Shown here in pieces: positions 59,201 through 63,769 of a stretch of DNA of 64,000 bases. The stretch covers positions 1 to 64,000 of the forward strand of contig JASANC010002157.1 of the NCBI GenBank assembly GCA_030248135.1, given 5' to 3'. The notes under the pieces are model-generated. The model worked only from the letters and a program-made list of their open reading frames with translations. It did not search any database and had not been told where the DNA came from. The first letter of the stretch is position 1; each line of letters begins with the position of its first letter. Made by a program: the position numbers and the translations under genes. The DNA is from Theristus sp. LFF4_11 (Eukaryota; Nematoda; Chromadorea; Monhysterida; Xyalidae).

Positions 59201-59882
59201 TTTTTTTTTTTTTTTATTACTAAAAAAAAAAAGAAAGAGAGGAAGGGGGGGGGGGGTGGGGGGTTTTGTATTAAGGATGTTAGGGGGTGTTGTGTTTTTT
59301 GTGGTTTTTTGTTGTTTTTTGTGGGTGTGGGTGGTGGTTGGTGTGGGGGGTGTTGGGGGGGTGGGGTGTGGGGGTATGGTTGGGTGGGGGTGGGGGGGGG
59401 GTTGGGAAGGGGAAAAGGGAAAGGGGGGAAGGGGCATGGTGTAAATAAAAGAAAAAAAAGAAGAATGGAATGTATTTTGTGTTGGTGTTTGTGGGGGGGT
59501 GTGGGGGAAAAGTGGGAGGATGGTGAAGGGAGGTGTGGGGGGAAGTTAGTTAAAAAAATTAGAGTGGAATAAAGAAAAAAGATTTTTTATGGAATTAATT
59601 GAAGGGGGAATTGGAAGCTGTAACCGACCACTGATACGGTGGGCGTTCGATCGACAATTGGTCGGTTTGAATGTTTTAAAATTTTCAAGTTTTGTAAAAA
59701 TGCAGCTCATAAGGTTGTTCGAAAATCATTGAAGAGTTTTTCTAAATTTGAATTAAAAAAACGTCTTCTATTTCAGGGACGTTGCCGTCAGTTCACGTAC
59801 AACGGGTGCGGTGGCAACTTGAACAACTTCGAAAGCGCGCAAGAATGCAGAATCACTTGTGAAAACTTGAATTTCGGTTGAG
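25975..59882 (+). CDS. Giant secreted Kunitz / lustrin-cysteine-rich repeat protein
   Basis: A very long mosaic gene with an N-terminal signal peptide, one Kunitz domain, a basic linker, 20 Kunitz-plus-lustrin modules, and two terminal Kunitz domains. I place 49 exons from 25975 to 53218 in a single frame (7,330 bases, about 2,440 codons). Most exons are phase 1 at both ends and encode one domain each. The last domain is split between a damaged exon at 59034 and a good exon at 59779-59882. No membrane segment is seen after the signal peptide, so the product should be secreted, probably into cuticle or extracellular matrix. Related domain mixes are known to me from nematode proteins of unclear function and from molluscan lustrin. 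A shorter form ending at an in-frame TGA (53233-53235) is possible if the donor at 53219 is not used. No symbol is given because I cannot assign orthology. Confidence 0.85.
27244..27423 (+). CDS. Kunitz domain 1
   Basis: A single exon, phase 1 to phase 1. It shows [36 protein letters not shown] and ACQVLC. Position 14 has no cysteine, but position 38 does (SGCCGN), followed by an extra cysteine. It differs in this from all 20 repeated Kunitz domains downstream. Confidence 0.85.
28103..28435 (+). CDS. Basic and Pro/Thr-rich linker exon
   Basis: After a TTTGTTTCAAG acceptor the exon runs 111 codons in the right phase (1 to 1) to a GTGTTA donor. The first half is rich in Lys, Arg and Asn ([20 protein letters not shown]). 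The middle has four cysteines in [19 protein letters not shown]. The end is rich in Pro, Thr and Tyr. It takes the place of a lustrin domain between Kunitz 1 and Kunitz 2. The open frame and phase support it, but there is no recognised domain. Confidence 0.6.
28564..28710. mobile_element. MITE-like element, CTGATTGGTTGGT family
   Basis: The outer arms CAGTCGAACTCTGAATTATAGG and CCTATAATTTAGGATTCAA are inverted, with GGATTGGTTGGTGA opposite AACCAATCAG. It lies in the intron between the linker exon and Kunitz 2. Confidence 0.8.
28995..29733 (+). CDS. Module 1: Kunitz 2 (28995-29159) and lustrin 1 (29578-29733)
   Basis: Kunitz 2 follows a perfect ATTTCAG acceptor: [38 protein letters not shown]. 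It has four cysteines, lacking those at positions 14 and 38. Lustrin 1 shows [29 protein letters not shown]. Its expected donor position (29734) reads GC, not GT (AGAG/GCTG), so this intron may be of the GC-AG type. Confidence 0.82.
30158..30805 (+). CDS. Module 2: Kunitz 3 (30158-30325) and lustrin 2 (30662-30805)
   Basis: Kunitz 3 has [34 protein letters not shown] and DCDNSC. Lustrin 2 has [28 protein letters not shown]; an additional cysteine ends the domain. Splice sites ATTCAG/GTGAGT and ATCAG/GTAAGT. Confidence 0.87.
31301..32058 (+). CDS. Module 3: Kunitz 4 (31301-31468) and lustrin 3 (31803-31860, 31952-32058)
   Basis: Kunitz 4 has [30 protein letters not shown] and ECKTSC. Lustrin 3 is interrupted after NDQELPV by a 91-bp intron (phase 2) and resumes SCSNTVPC, then [18 protein letters not shown]. 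Confidence 0.82.
32240..32758 (+). CDS. Module 4: Kunitz 5 (32240-32410) and lustrin 4 (32597-32758)
   Basis: Kunitz 5 has [33 protein letters not shown] and ECASACPG. Lustrin 4 has [36 protein letters not shown]. Both are single phase-1 exons with an ordinary intron between. Confidence 0.88.
33190..33353. mobile_element. MITE-like element, CTGATTGGTTGGT family
   Basis: The outer arms CAGTCTAAGTCAATAACAT and ATGTTATTGAGTTGTAGACTG are inverted, with TAGCTGATTGGTTGATG opposite CCAACCAATCAGCTAG. In the intron before Kunitz 6. Confidence 0.85.
33405..33790 (+). CDS. Module 5: Kunitz 6 (33405-33572) and lustrin 5 (33644-33790)
   Basis: Kunitz 6 has [33 protein letters not shown] and ACKSACPG. 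Lustrin 5 has [31 protein letters not shown]. The intron between the two exons is only 71 bp, among the shortest in the gene. Confidence 0.88.
33821..33929 (+). mobile_element. 5'-truncated copy of the tRNA-derived SINE
   Basis: The body of the element at 23818-23992 recurs here in the opposite orientation relative to the window (GTGCCGAGGGGCGTATAGGC through GACGGCGTTCTGTACGC to AGGGTTAGCCCTGGCTG). The tRNA-like head is absent, as expected of truncated retroposed copies. Confidence 0.7.
34252..35334 (+). CDS. Module 6: Kunitz 7 (34252-34419) and lustrin 6 (34708-34792, 35261-35334)
   Basis: Kunitz 7 has [33 protein letters not shown] and SCAQKCPG. Lustrin 6 is split in phase 2 inside the domain: [13 protein letters not shown] to QQCSKSR, then [20 protein letters not shown]. 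About half of the 468-bp intron is a TATGACC-type MITE (34798-35034) that starts five bases after the donor. Confidence 0.82.
34798..35034. mobile_element. MITE, TATGACC/TCAAACGTGTCC family, copy 1
   Basis: About 237 bp, starting TATGACCTAATTTTTTAAAC with GTGTCCCACTGAAATGACGT and ending GTCCGGACACGTTTGAATAA with CCACAGTA. The termini are imperfect inverted repeats around TCAAACGTGTCC, with ATGACGTCAT next to each end. Other copies: 36836 (inverted), 44260 and 50257. Confidence 0.85.
35992..36796 (+). CDS. Module 7: Kunitz 8 (35992-36146) and lustrin 7 (36634-36796)
   Basis: Kunitz 8 has [33 protein letters not shown] and QDCE. It is cut in phase 0 just before its last cysteine; the next exon supplies it ([10 protein letters not shown]) and continues as lustrin 7 with [29 protein letters not shown]. 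Here the domain-boundary intron has moved into the Kunitz domain. Confidence 0.85.
36836..37055. mobile_element. MITE, TATGACC/TCAAACGTGTCC family, copy 2 (inverted)
   Basis: Reverse orientation: starts TATTGTGGACTTATTCAAAC and ends CACGTTTGAAAAAATAGGTC with ATA, with TGACGTCATT near both ends. It begins about 40 bp after the donor of the lustrin 7 exon. Confidence 0.85.
37330..38359 (+). CDS. Module 8: Kunitz 9 (37330-37440, 37625-) and lustrin 8 (-37798, 38325-38359)
   Basis: Kunitz 9 is split in phase 1 after FTYRG and resumes [18 protein letters not shown]. The same exon runs on into lustrin 8 ([25 protein letters not shown]), which finishes in the next exon ([13 protein letters not shown]). 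The intron within lustrin 8 (37799-38324) is filled with CCAAT-type inverted repeats and a 31-bp minisatellite. Confidence 0.84.
37800..37930. mobile_element. Truncated MITE-like element, CTGATTGGTTGGT family
   Basis: The right end CACCAACCAATCAGCTGATT with CCTATAATCTAGAGTTCGAC matches the element at 18914, but the left arm is missing or replaced. It starts at the donor of the exon ending at 37798. Confidence 0.65.
37931..38082. mobile_element. MITE-like element, CTGATTGGTTGGT family
   Basis: TAGCTGATTGGTTGGTTGC and CAACCAACCAATCAGCTAG are inverted ends; GCATGCATTCCGTGCAGGCA lies inside, as in the copy at 17140. Directly adjoins the truncated copy before it. Confidence 0.85.
38104..38280. 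repeat. 31-bp minisatellite made of CCAATCAG units
   Basis: Unit ATGACCAACCAATCAGCGCT plus GAGRRTTGCTC, at 38104, 38135, 38166, 38197, 38228 and 38258 (the last two diverged). It appears to have arisen from the terminal repeat of the neighbouring MITE family. It lies in the intron of lustrin 8. Confidence 0.9.
38360..38756 (+). CDS. Module 9: Kunitz 10 (38360-38485, 38552-) and lustrin 9 (to 38756)
   Basis: Kunitz 10 starts inside the exon that ends lustrin 8 ([20 protein letters not shown]), is split in phase 0 after KGNQ, and resumes [13 protein letters not shown]. The same exon continues into lustrin 9 ([31 protein letters not shown]). The split site after GNQ is identical to that in Kunitz 14. 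Confidence 0.85.
39009..39442 (+). CDS. Module 10: Kunitz 11 (39009-39176) and lustrin 10 (39302-39442)
   Basis: Kunitz 11 has [33 protein letters not shown] and ACETACPG. Lustrin 10 has [32 protein letters not shown]. Both are single phase-1 exons separated by a 125-bp intron. Confidence 0.88.
39791..40426 (+). CDS. Module 11: Kunitz 12 (39791-39958) and lustrin 11 (40280-40426)
   Basis: Kunitz 12 has [33 protein letters not shown] (Thr replaces the usual Asn of GN) and DCVLTC. Lustrin 11 has [33 protein letters not shown]. Confidence 0.87.
41116..41627 (+). CDS. Module 12: Kunitz 13 (41116-41283) and lustrin 12 (41469-41627)
   Basis: Kunitz 13 has [33 protein letters not shown] and ACQQECPG. 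Lustrin 12 has [36 protein letters not shown], with a few residues inserted after the HIG motif. Confidence 0.87.
41720..42297 (+). CDS. Module 13: Kunitz 14 (41720-41844, 41988-) and lustrin 13 (to 42078, 42205-42297)
   Basis: Kunitz 14 has [20 protein letters not shown] and is split in phase 0 after YGNQ, resuming [13 protein letters not shown] in an exon that runs into lustrin 13 ([13 protein letters not shown]). Lustrin 13 is itself split in phase 1 and ends [19 protein letters not shown]. The intron pattern matches module 9 at the GNQ site. Confidence 0.85.
42629..43548 (+). CDS. Module 14: Kunitz 15 (42629-42799) and lustrin 14 (43402-43548)
   Basis: Kunitz 15 has [33 protein letters not shown] and DCEQTCPG. 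Lustrin 14 has [33 protein letters not shown]. The 602-bp intron between them carries a MITE with GGGCCCGTTT ends (42984-43149). Confidence 0.87.
42984..43149. mobile_element. MITE-like element with GGGCCCGTTT / AAACGGGCC termini
   Basis: The left arm GGGCCCGTTTGTGC with CGTATGCAGACGTACG and the right arm CGTACCTACGTCTGCATACG with AAACGGGCC are inverted. The centre contains repeated CGTGACGTGACG. Only one clear copy is seen in the window. Confidence 0.7.
44079..45094 (+). CDS. Module 15: Kunitz 16 (44079-44258) and lustrin 15 (44963-45094)
   Basis: Kunitz 16 has [33 protein letters not shown] and QCLNSCPS; the usual second aromatic of WYF/WYY is Ala here. The acceptor at 44078 is the one giving phase 1. 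The donor GTATGA is formed at the edge of a MITE. Lustrin 15 is short: [29 protein letters not shown]. Confidence 0.82.
44260..44496. mobile_element. MITE, TATGACC/TCAAACGTGTCC family, copy 3, abutting an exon
   Basis: Starts TATGACCTACTTTTTCAAAC and ends CACGTTTGAATAAATCCACA with ATA. The exon ends at 44258, so the intron begins with G plus the first base of the element, and the donor consensus GTATGA is largely MITE sequence. Confidence 0.85.
44843..44934. mobile_element. MITE-like inverted repeat, GCATTCATG family
   Basis: GGGGCATTCATGAAACAATA with TTTAGTGACCGCGTAGCTAT and CACTAAATAATACTTCATGA with ATGCCGTTT are inverted. It ends about 28 bp before the exon of lustrin 15. Confidence 0.85.
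45110..45342. mobile_element. Diverged MITE related to the ATGACGTCAT family
   Basis: CGAACGCATCAAACCGAAATGACGTG and CACGTCATTTCGGTCCGATACG with AATAAATAGG are inverted ends. It starts about 15 bp after the donor of the lustrin 15 exon at 45095. Confidence 0.6.
45921..46640 (+). CDS. Module 16: Kunitz 17 and start of lustrin 16 (45921-46112), rest of lustrin 16 (46512-46640)
   Basis: Kunitz 17 has [33 protein letters not shown] and ECETVC. The exon continues through YPNPCNQG, so lustrin 16 starts without an intron before it. The domain is completed after a 399-bp intron: [28 protein letters not shown]. Confidence 0.86.
46197..46355. repeat. Degenerate CGTGA-type simple repeat
   Basis: Repeated GACGTGA, GACGTGT and GACGCGA words at irregular 5-15 bp spacing, within the intron of lustrin 16. 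A shorter patch of the same kind is at 43060-43090. Confidence 0.65.
46908..47595 (+). CDS. Module 17: Kunitz 18 (46908-47053, 47424-) and lustrin 17 (to 47595)
   Basis: Kunitz 18 has [36 protein letters not shown], then a phase-0 intron, then EACRRSC. The second exon runs on into lustrin 17: [32 protein letters not shown]. Confidence 0.86.
47743..49195 (+). CDS. Module 18: Kunitz 19 (47743-47803, 48134-48240) and lustrin 18 (49037-49195)
   Basis: Kunitz 19 has [18 protein letters not shown] and a phase-2 intron inside the WYY motif, then [22 protein letters not shown] and DCEQTCPG. Lustrin 18 is the most divergent: [34 protein letters not shown], with the usual CHIG replaced by CLVG. Confidence 0.82.
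49640..50176 (+). CDS. Module 19: Kunitz 20 (49640-49807) and lustrin 19 (50030-50176)
   Basis: Kunitz 20 has [33 protein letters not shown] and ECEDVC. Lustrin 19 has [33 protein letters not shown]. The upstream intron is ordinary. The downstream intron holds MITE copy 4. Confidence 0.86.
50257..50493. mobile_element. MITE, TATGACC/TCAAACGTGTCC family, copy 4
   Basis: Starts TATGACTTATTTTTTCAAAC and ends CTCGTTTGAATAAATCCACA with ATA, in the intron between lustrin 19 and Kunitz 21, 80 bp after the donor. Confidence 0.85.
50600..51190 (+). CDS. Module 20: Kunitz 21 (50600-50767) and lustrin 20 (51035-51190)
   Basis: Kunitz 21 has [33 protein letters not shown] and DCEQTCPG. Lustrin 20 has [38 protein letters not shown]. 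Its acceptor at 51034 (CGCAACAG) has a poor pyrimidine tract but keeps frame. Confidence 0.78.
51615..53218 (+). CDS. Kunitz 22 (51615-51723, 53154-53218), six-cysteine type
   Basis: The first half has [22 protein letters not shown] and SCVQF. After a phase-2 intron of 1.4 kb it resumes [12 protein letters not shown] and RCTEIC. This domain has all six Kunitz cysteines, including 14 (GQC) and 38 (SGCGG). The residue after Cys14 is Pro, not the Lys or Arg of trypsin inhibitors. Past the last cysteine the frame either splices at 53219 (GTGATC, phase 1) or reads on to a TGA at 53233. Confidence 0.8.
51766..52806. mobile_element. Fold-back element with TAGGGTTAGGGG ends and poly-A/T arms
   Basis: The left end CCTAGGGTTAGGGGAAAAAA and the right end CAAAGCCCCTAACCCTATAC are inverted and lead into long A/T homopolymer arms (51790-51835 and 52700-52790). 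It fills most of the intron within Kunitz 22. The inner 850 bp has no open frame of note. The single TTAGGG at each end is not a telomeric array. Confidence 0.65.
52952..53048. mobile_element. MITE-like inverted repeat, GCATTCATG family
   Basis: TTAAGCGGCATTCATGAAGT with TTTAGTGGCCGCG and GTCACTAAATAATGCTTCAT with GAATGCCGCTTTA are inverted. About 105 bp before the second exon of Kunitz 22. Confidence 0.85.
53651..53656 (+). promoter_or_regulatory. Possible polyadenylation signal (AATAAA)
   Basis: About 415 bp after the TGA at 53233 and only 7 bp before the left LTR. It would serve the shorter form of the Kunitz-lustrin transcript if that form exists. Confidence 0.35.
53663..54301 (-). repeat. 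LTR copy at the left (3' LTR of the minus-strand element)
   Basis: Starts TGAAGTGTGCACCCCGGGTG and ends GAGGCTAAAGTAGGCCA. By eye it is identical to the copy at 58379. It includes a (GT)n run, a minus-strand TATAAATAA (54066-54074) and a minus-strand AATAAA (53907-53912). Open frames within it, such as 53789-54055, are simply duplicated with the LTR. Confidence 0.88.
54302..54353. repeat. Poly-G tract next to the LTR, possible sequence error
   Basis: GGCGGCGCCGGGG followed by about 35 G with single C interruptions. It separates the LTR from the polypurine tract that should touch it. A homopolymer of this kind at a repeat boundary suggests a misread or poorly joined segment. Confidence 0.6.
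54354..54364 (-). promoter_or_regulatory. Candidate polypurine tract of the LTR element
   Basis: On the minus strand the sequence reads CAAAAGAGGGG, a typical polypurine tract that primes plus-strand DNA synthesis. It lies about 52 bases from the 3' LTR rather than adjoining it, because of the poly-G insertion. Confidence 0.5.
54365..58356 (-). other. Interior of the LTR element, no coding region
   Basis: The plus strand of 54365-55500 is very poor in G and rich in A and C. The rest carries short internal duplications: a 60-bp tandem at 56514 and 56574 (ACTTCAGGAGAACAGGCGAT), a roughly 68-bp imperfect pair near 55978-56096, repeated CTTCGATCGAGCAGAAG near 57337 and 57437, and four TCCTCCATGACC-type blocks at 57750, 58087, 58155 and 58268. 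No retroviral protein motif is seen on either strand. Confidence 0.65.
58357..58377 (-). promoter_or_regulatory. Primer-binding site of the LTR element (tRNA-Gln type)
   Basis: The minus strand reads TGGAGGTCCCGCCGATCGAA, starting with the complement of CCA. It closely resembles the TGGAGGTCCC start of known tRNA-Gln primer-binding sites. It lies one base inside the LTR at 58379. Confidence 0.7.
58379..59017 (-). repeat. LTR copy at the right (5' LTR of the minus-strand element)
   Basis: Same 639-bp sequence as 53663-54301, offset by exactly 4,716 bases. It ends only 16 bp before the acceptor of the last Kunitz domain at 59034. Confidence 0.88.
59034..59882 (+). CDS. Kunitz 23, terminal domain, first half damaged
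   Basis: An acceptor TTTTTTTGCAG at 59033 opens, in phase 1, VPHVC, the expected start of a Kunitz domain with its first cysteine. The sequence then turns into G/T homopolymers and the exon cannot be followed. The second half is clean: after TATTTCAG the exon 59779-59882 reads [18 protein letters not shown] and ECRITC, then ENLNFG and TGA (59880-59882). Cysteine 38 is present. The clean part resembles the second half of Kunitz 22 most. The coding status of 59034-59778 is an inference. Confidence 0.55.
59046..59600. other. C-depleted, homopolymer-rich segment, probably unreliable sequence
   Basis: Over about 550 bases there are only a handful of C, with long runs of G, T and A. It starts abruptly a dozen bases into a plausible exon and ends abruptly near 59615, where normal composition resumes. 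The 168-codon frame across it (Gly, Trp, Val, Phe, Lys) is meaningless. Confidence 0.75.
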
Positions 59883-60092
59883 TATTGAATCTGCCAGAAT
59901 GTTGCTTTTTGTTGGACAAAATGCTGGACATTGCAAAATAGGAACTTTGGCGGAATAACTTCACACCAAACACAACTGGAATGTGAGTGTGTAAAAACGA
60001 TGTTTCTTTGACAATACCGGTTGTATTAAAATTGATCATTTTTTAGTTTTGGTGGGGATTTCGTTTGCTTCGTGTTAACTGTGTGCCTGCCA

Positions 60093-60098
60093 AATAAA
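60093..60098 (+). promoter_or_regulatory. Polyadenylation signal (AATAAA) of the Kunitz-lustrin gene
   Basis: About 211 bp after the TGA of the last Kunitz exon. Distance and hexamer are normal for a 3' untranslated region. Confidence 0.55.
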
Positions 60099-62730
60099 CT
60101 GCCAAAATGTGATGAGGGAAATTGATTTTGTTTGTGTGCTCAAGAAATACTGGAACGAGAACTTTTGTGGTTTTGGAAAAAAAACAGTGATAAACGAACA
60201 AAAGTCAAAGTCAGTCAAGAGTGAACCGGACGAAAAAACTTCAAAAGTCATGTCAATATGTTGAAAGTCGAAACGTGCTTGGCAAAAGATGACACACAAT
60301 TTGCGGACTCTGTCATTTTTATCAGTTGTCCAGGGAACTGTAGCCGGGTGTATATCATTCGCATTTTTTTCAGTAAACGTCAACGCAGAAATAACGCAGG
60401 GCATTTTTCTGAAAACTCATTTTTTGAGACTTAAAAATCGCTCAATTGTGAACAACTGAACTTTCTAAAGAATACAGTTTCCCACGACAATATTTTGATT
60501 TGAAACAATTATACTTGTAATTGCGTGAAAAGCGCAGTGCACACACGAGAGATTTTGAAACTACTTTGAAACTGTATATTGATTTTCTTACGTGACAACC
60601 TGCGTGTTTTCTATCAGGGTGGAAAGAAGCAACCCACGAGCTGTATCATAACTATGTATAACAAAAATTTCAATGGGAAAATTTTTAAACAAGTTTTATG
60701 TCTCCCATTCTCTCCATGTTTTTCACGCGCCTGCCCGGCATTACGTCCATCCTCCATTGTCGTATTTTTTCAGCACAAGAACGATTATTCATAAATTCAT
60801 TGTATGTGTGTGTTTTTCGTTGTTGCGTTTTTTTGCATTAATACCACGCACTGGTTTTCATACTAGAGTGTTGACGGATTATTTGCTGTTATTGAATTCA
60901 CCAACGAAAATTTAACGTTGGTATTTTTTTCTCTGCCATACAGCGGTGTTGTTGTGTTTTTTGTTCATATTTTTTGAAAAAAACATATTTTTGAACTTTA
61001 TGCTTTGTTCATGCATTTTGCCGGTGTTTAGACATTTTGACAGTTGCGGTATGTTTTTATTTTTAAGGTAAATCAGATGATTCATGTTCTGTTTGTTTAT
61101 TCAAAACTTTGTTGATTTTTTCCGCAAGGAATTTCACAATTTTTACCAAAGTGCTGTTTCCAAAACGCTGAAAGTTATTTGCGTAAACAGACATTTCGAC
61201 ACTACAAAAAACAAATCTTTCACAGCAGGCAGGACAACCATTTCAACGTTGAAACCAACGGCAGAGTTTCAAATGCGAAAAGTGATACATTGAATAAATA
61301 TGGAAACAGCGTCAAGCAATGATGAACAAAACCCGGTCCACCACCGCTGTCGACATGTCGAGACGCAAGAAGACCACGATTCTCAAATTCAACATTGGTC
61401 AAGCGAAGTTCGAAAATTTTTATTGGTCTTTTAGCATCATTAGTTTTACAACTCAGCCCCGTTCCGGAGCTACTTTCAGTTTTTCTTACAATGGATCGAC
61501 CTGATTATCAAAGGAAACACGCTTTAAAGCCGCCTTGAAAATCAGGTATGACTGATTGGTTGCTTTCCGGTAACAGGCCGTTTATCAGAATGGATGCAAC
61601 CGTGTGAAAACCGCGTGCTCATTCCAATTGATCCTACTTTCTACCTGTTTACTGGTCGTCTGAAAGCATTTTTTTCTCCCCGTGACGTCACCTGCGTGCT
61701 GTTGTTGTTGTTGTTGAGCGCAGCGCACAGACGCGCGTCAGCGTGTTTCTCTCTCTAGGCGTTTGGAAGCCCACAGCGCACGTGCTGTGACAACCGGCAG
61801 TTTTTTGGCTTTCGACCAAAAGCACGCACGGTGTTGTTTAGCAGTCTGCTCTGTGTACTTGTTATCGGCACAGAAAACATACGAACGGAATATTCTGAAC
61901 TCCATTTCCAGCTTTTTTTGCACGTGTTTAGTGAATGCCACACACATTGTGTTTTGAGTGAGAATCTTGGAAAAGCGGTTTTATCAGGTTTAAAGAACGT
62001 GTGATCAAAAATGAGAAAAAACAAAATCACTGAGACAGTGACTGCAGAAATTACGGCCGTTACTTTGTTGTTACTCCTTAACTTGTTGATGATTGCTCGC
62101 ACACTAGGCTGGATAAACTGTTTCCTAACGTTTTGGCAAGCTTGCATTAGCAGCAGAACAAAATTCGTTGGCGTTGCAACCAGCTTCAGCTACCCCTTTT
62201 GTTTAGCTGCCAGTGCCAGCTAAGCTAGCTGAACGTGATGGATGTTCACGGATTTTGTTTTGCCAAAGCTAAAAAAAGACTTCCGTACACTGCATGAAAG
62301 CCAGGTTCTGTTCAGTCTTCCTTTGATTGCTTTGTTGCCTTGATGTGAGATTTAACTGAAAAAGGGGCATTTTATTTTGTTGCAGCACATAGGTATCGTT
62401 CGAACTCCTGATGATGAAATGGAACCTCACGTAAAGACATGCAGTCAATCGCCGAGTCAACAGTTTAGCGGTCTTCTGGAAAAGGTTGGGTGCAGAAAGA
62501 GGAGTGAATAAAAAAATCAACGTGTTTGGTCAACTACAGGATGAACAATGACTCTTATGTAAACGAATGGACGGACAGCCAATATGAAAACGCTTCACGT
62601 TTCTGTTGTTTCTGATGCGGTTCGCAGTGTAAGAAAATCAAAAACTTTATCAGTGGAAATTCAGAGAAAAACGAATTCTCGATTCCTCATAATCTTTTGT
62701 AGACACGTGCGGCCAGTTTAAAAAAAGCAG
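60099..62730. other. Intergenic region before the PAQR gene
   Basis: AT-rich, with many poly-T runs. No conserved exon recognised; 5' exons of the PAQR gene could be here, but I cannot identify one. Short open frames such as 61319-61504 and 62011-62223 have no known motif. A short GTT run is at 61700. Confidence 0.45.
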
Positions 62731-62935
62731 CAGTCCAACAGCGCTACACCACTGAGACAGTCGGTGAATTCAAAAGACAACTCATTTCAATTTTCCAACC
62801 TCACGTTGAAGAGCAGTCATTGACAATTCAGTTCACGGGGGAAAAAACGGATGCTTTTTGATTTCATTCAGGGGCATAGTGGTGTAGCACCATTGGACTC
62901 CTGAAGGTTTATGCAACAGGACCCTGTACTTTGTC
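62731..62935. repeat. Two tRNA-like heads in opposite orientation
   Basis: The minus strand at about 62768-62735 reads CTCAGTGGTGTAGCGCTGTT with GGACTGC. The plus strand at about 62879-62912 reads CATAGTGGTGTAGCACCATT with GGACTCC. Both look like the D-arm region of a tRNA or tRNA-derived SINE. No complete cloverleaf is seen, so these are probably SINE fragments. Confidence 0.4.
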
Positions 62936-63009
62936 CGTCACACTGACGAACCAGGGGCAGCCCGGGCGCCCCGATATGCGCTCAGTACCCGGTGAGCAGT
63001 GCAGCGTCA

Positions 63010-63102
63010 AGGAGCATTCATGAAGTAGTACTTAGTGACCGCGTAGCTATGTTTTAACACAAGCTACGCGTCACTAAATACTGCTTCATGAATGCGCCTT
63101 TA
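63010..63102. mobile_element. MITE-like inverted repeat, GCATTCATG family, abutting an exon
   Basis: GGAGCATTCATGAAGTAGTA with CTTAGTGACCGCGTAGCT and AGCTACGCGTCACTAAATAC with TGCTTCATGAATGCGCC are inverted. Its last bases form the CCTTTACAG acceptor used by the PAQR exon at 63106. Confidence 0.85.
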
Positions 63103-63105
63103 CAG

Positions 63106-63769
63106 CGAACCTGTGCATGCATTGCAGTTCTGGCGGTACTCTGTCGACGTCACGCACTTCCACCACCTGCCCGACTGGCTGAAGGACAACGAGCATCTGC
63201 ACAGCGGACACCGGCTGCCGATTCCGGACGTGCTCGGCTGCATTCGAAGCATCTTCTCGTTGCACACGGAGACCTTCAACATCTGGACGCATCTGCTTGG
63301 TTGGTGCCGGGGGGGGGGGGGGAATGGATGGATGAAAGCAACAATGGAACAACACAACTCACTGCGAGAATCTCACGGAGCTTCCTACAGAATCCTGTAG
63401 TCAGTGTTGTAGTTACTGTAGATGGAGTTATGTTATACAGAAAATGTAAAAAAGGGTTTATGACTGTTACTGGCTTAGGCTATTTTGAAACCGAGTCCAG
63501 GAACAGCCCGATTAGCATGGTGCTGTGAAGTAAAAACGATAGTTTGTAAAATAAAGTAACAACATCCATGTGATACTAAATGCCGCAGGCTGTCTGGCAT
63601 TCACGGTTATTGCCGGCTGGTTCATCACGCGACCGGAGCCGGAGATCAAATGGCAAGAGAAGCTGGTGTTTTCCGCGTTTTTCCTCGGCGCCATTCTGTG
63701 CCTCGGCCTCTCGACCGCCTATCACATGCTCTCATGTCACAGTCCGAAACTGGTCGTCATGTTTGCAAA
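63106..63769 (+). CDS. Adiponectin receptor / PAQR family protein, partial
   Basis: PAQR proteins are seven-helix membrane proteins with a zinc site and ceramidase-like fold that affect lipid metabolism and membrane fluidity. The exon 63106-63299 has HLPDWLKDNEHL, HRLPIPDVLGCIRSIF and HTETFNIWTHLLG, the hallmark of AdipoR-type members just before the first helix. The exon 63589-63769 continues in phase with a hydrophobic helix (CLAFTVIAGWFI), then LVFSAFFLGAILCLGLSTAY and HMLSCHSPKLV. The His of AYHMLSCHS corresponds to the first zinc-binding histidine. The N-terminal exons are not found and the rest lies beyond the window. Sequence similarity points to the AdipoR1/AdipoR2 (worm PAQR-1/PAQR-2) branch. 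Confidence 0.88.
63309..63322. repeat. Poly-G run in the PAQR intron
   Basis: An uninterrupted run of about 14 G. Length should be treated with caution. Confidence 0.7.

Noticed and set aside
59066..59572. 168-codon open frame rich in Gly, Trp and Lys
   Set aside because: It translates the C-free homopolymer segment, which looks like faulty sequence.
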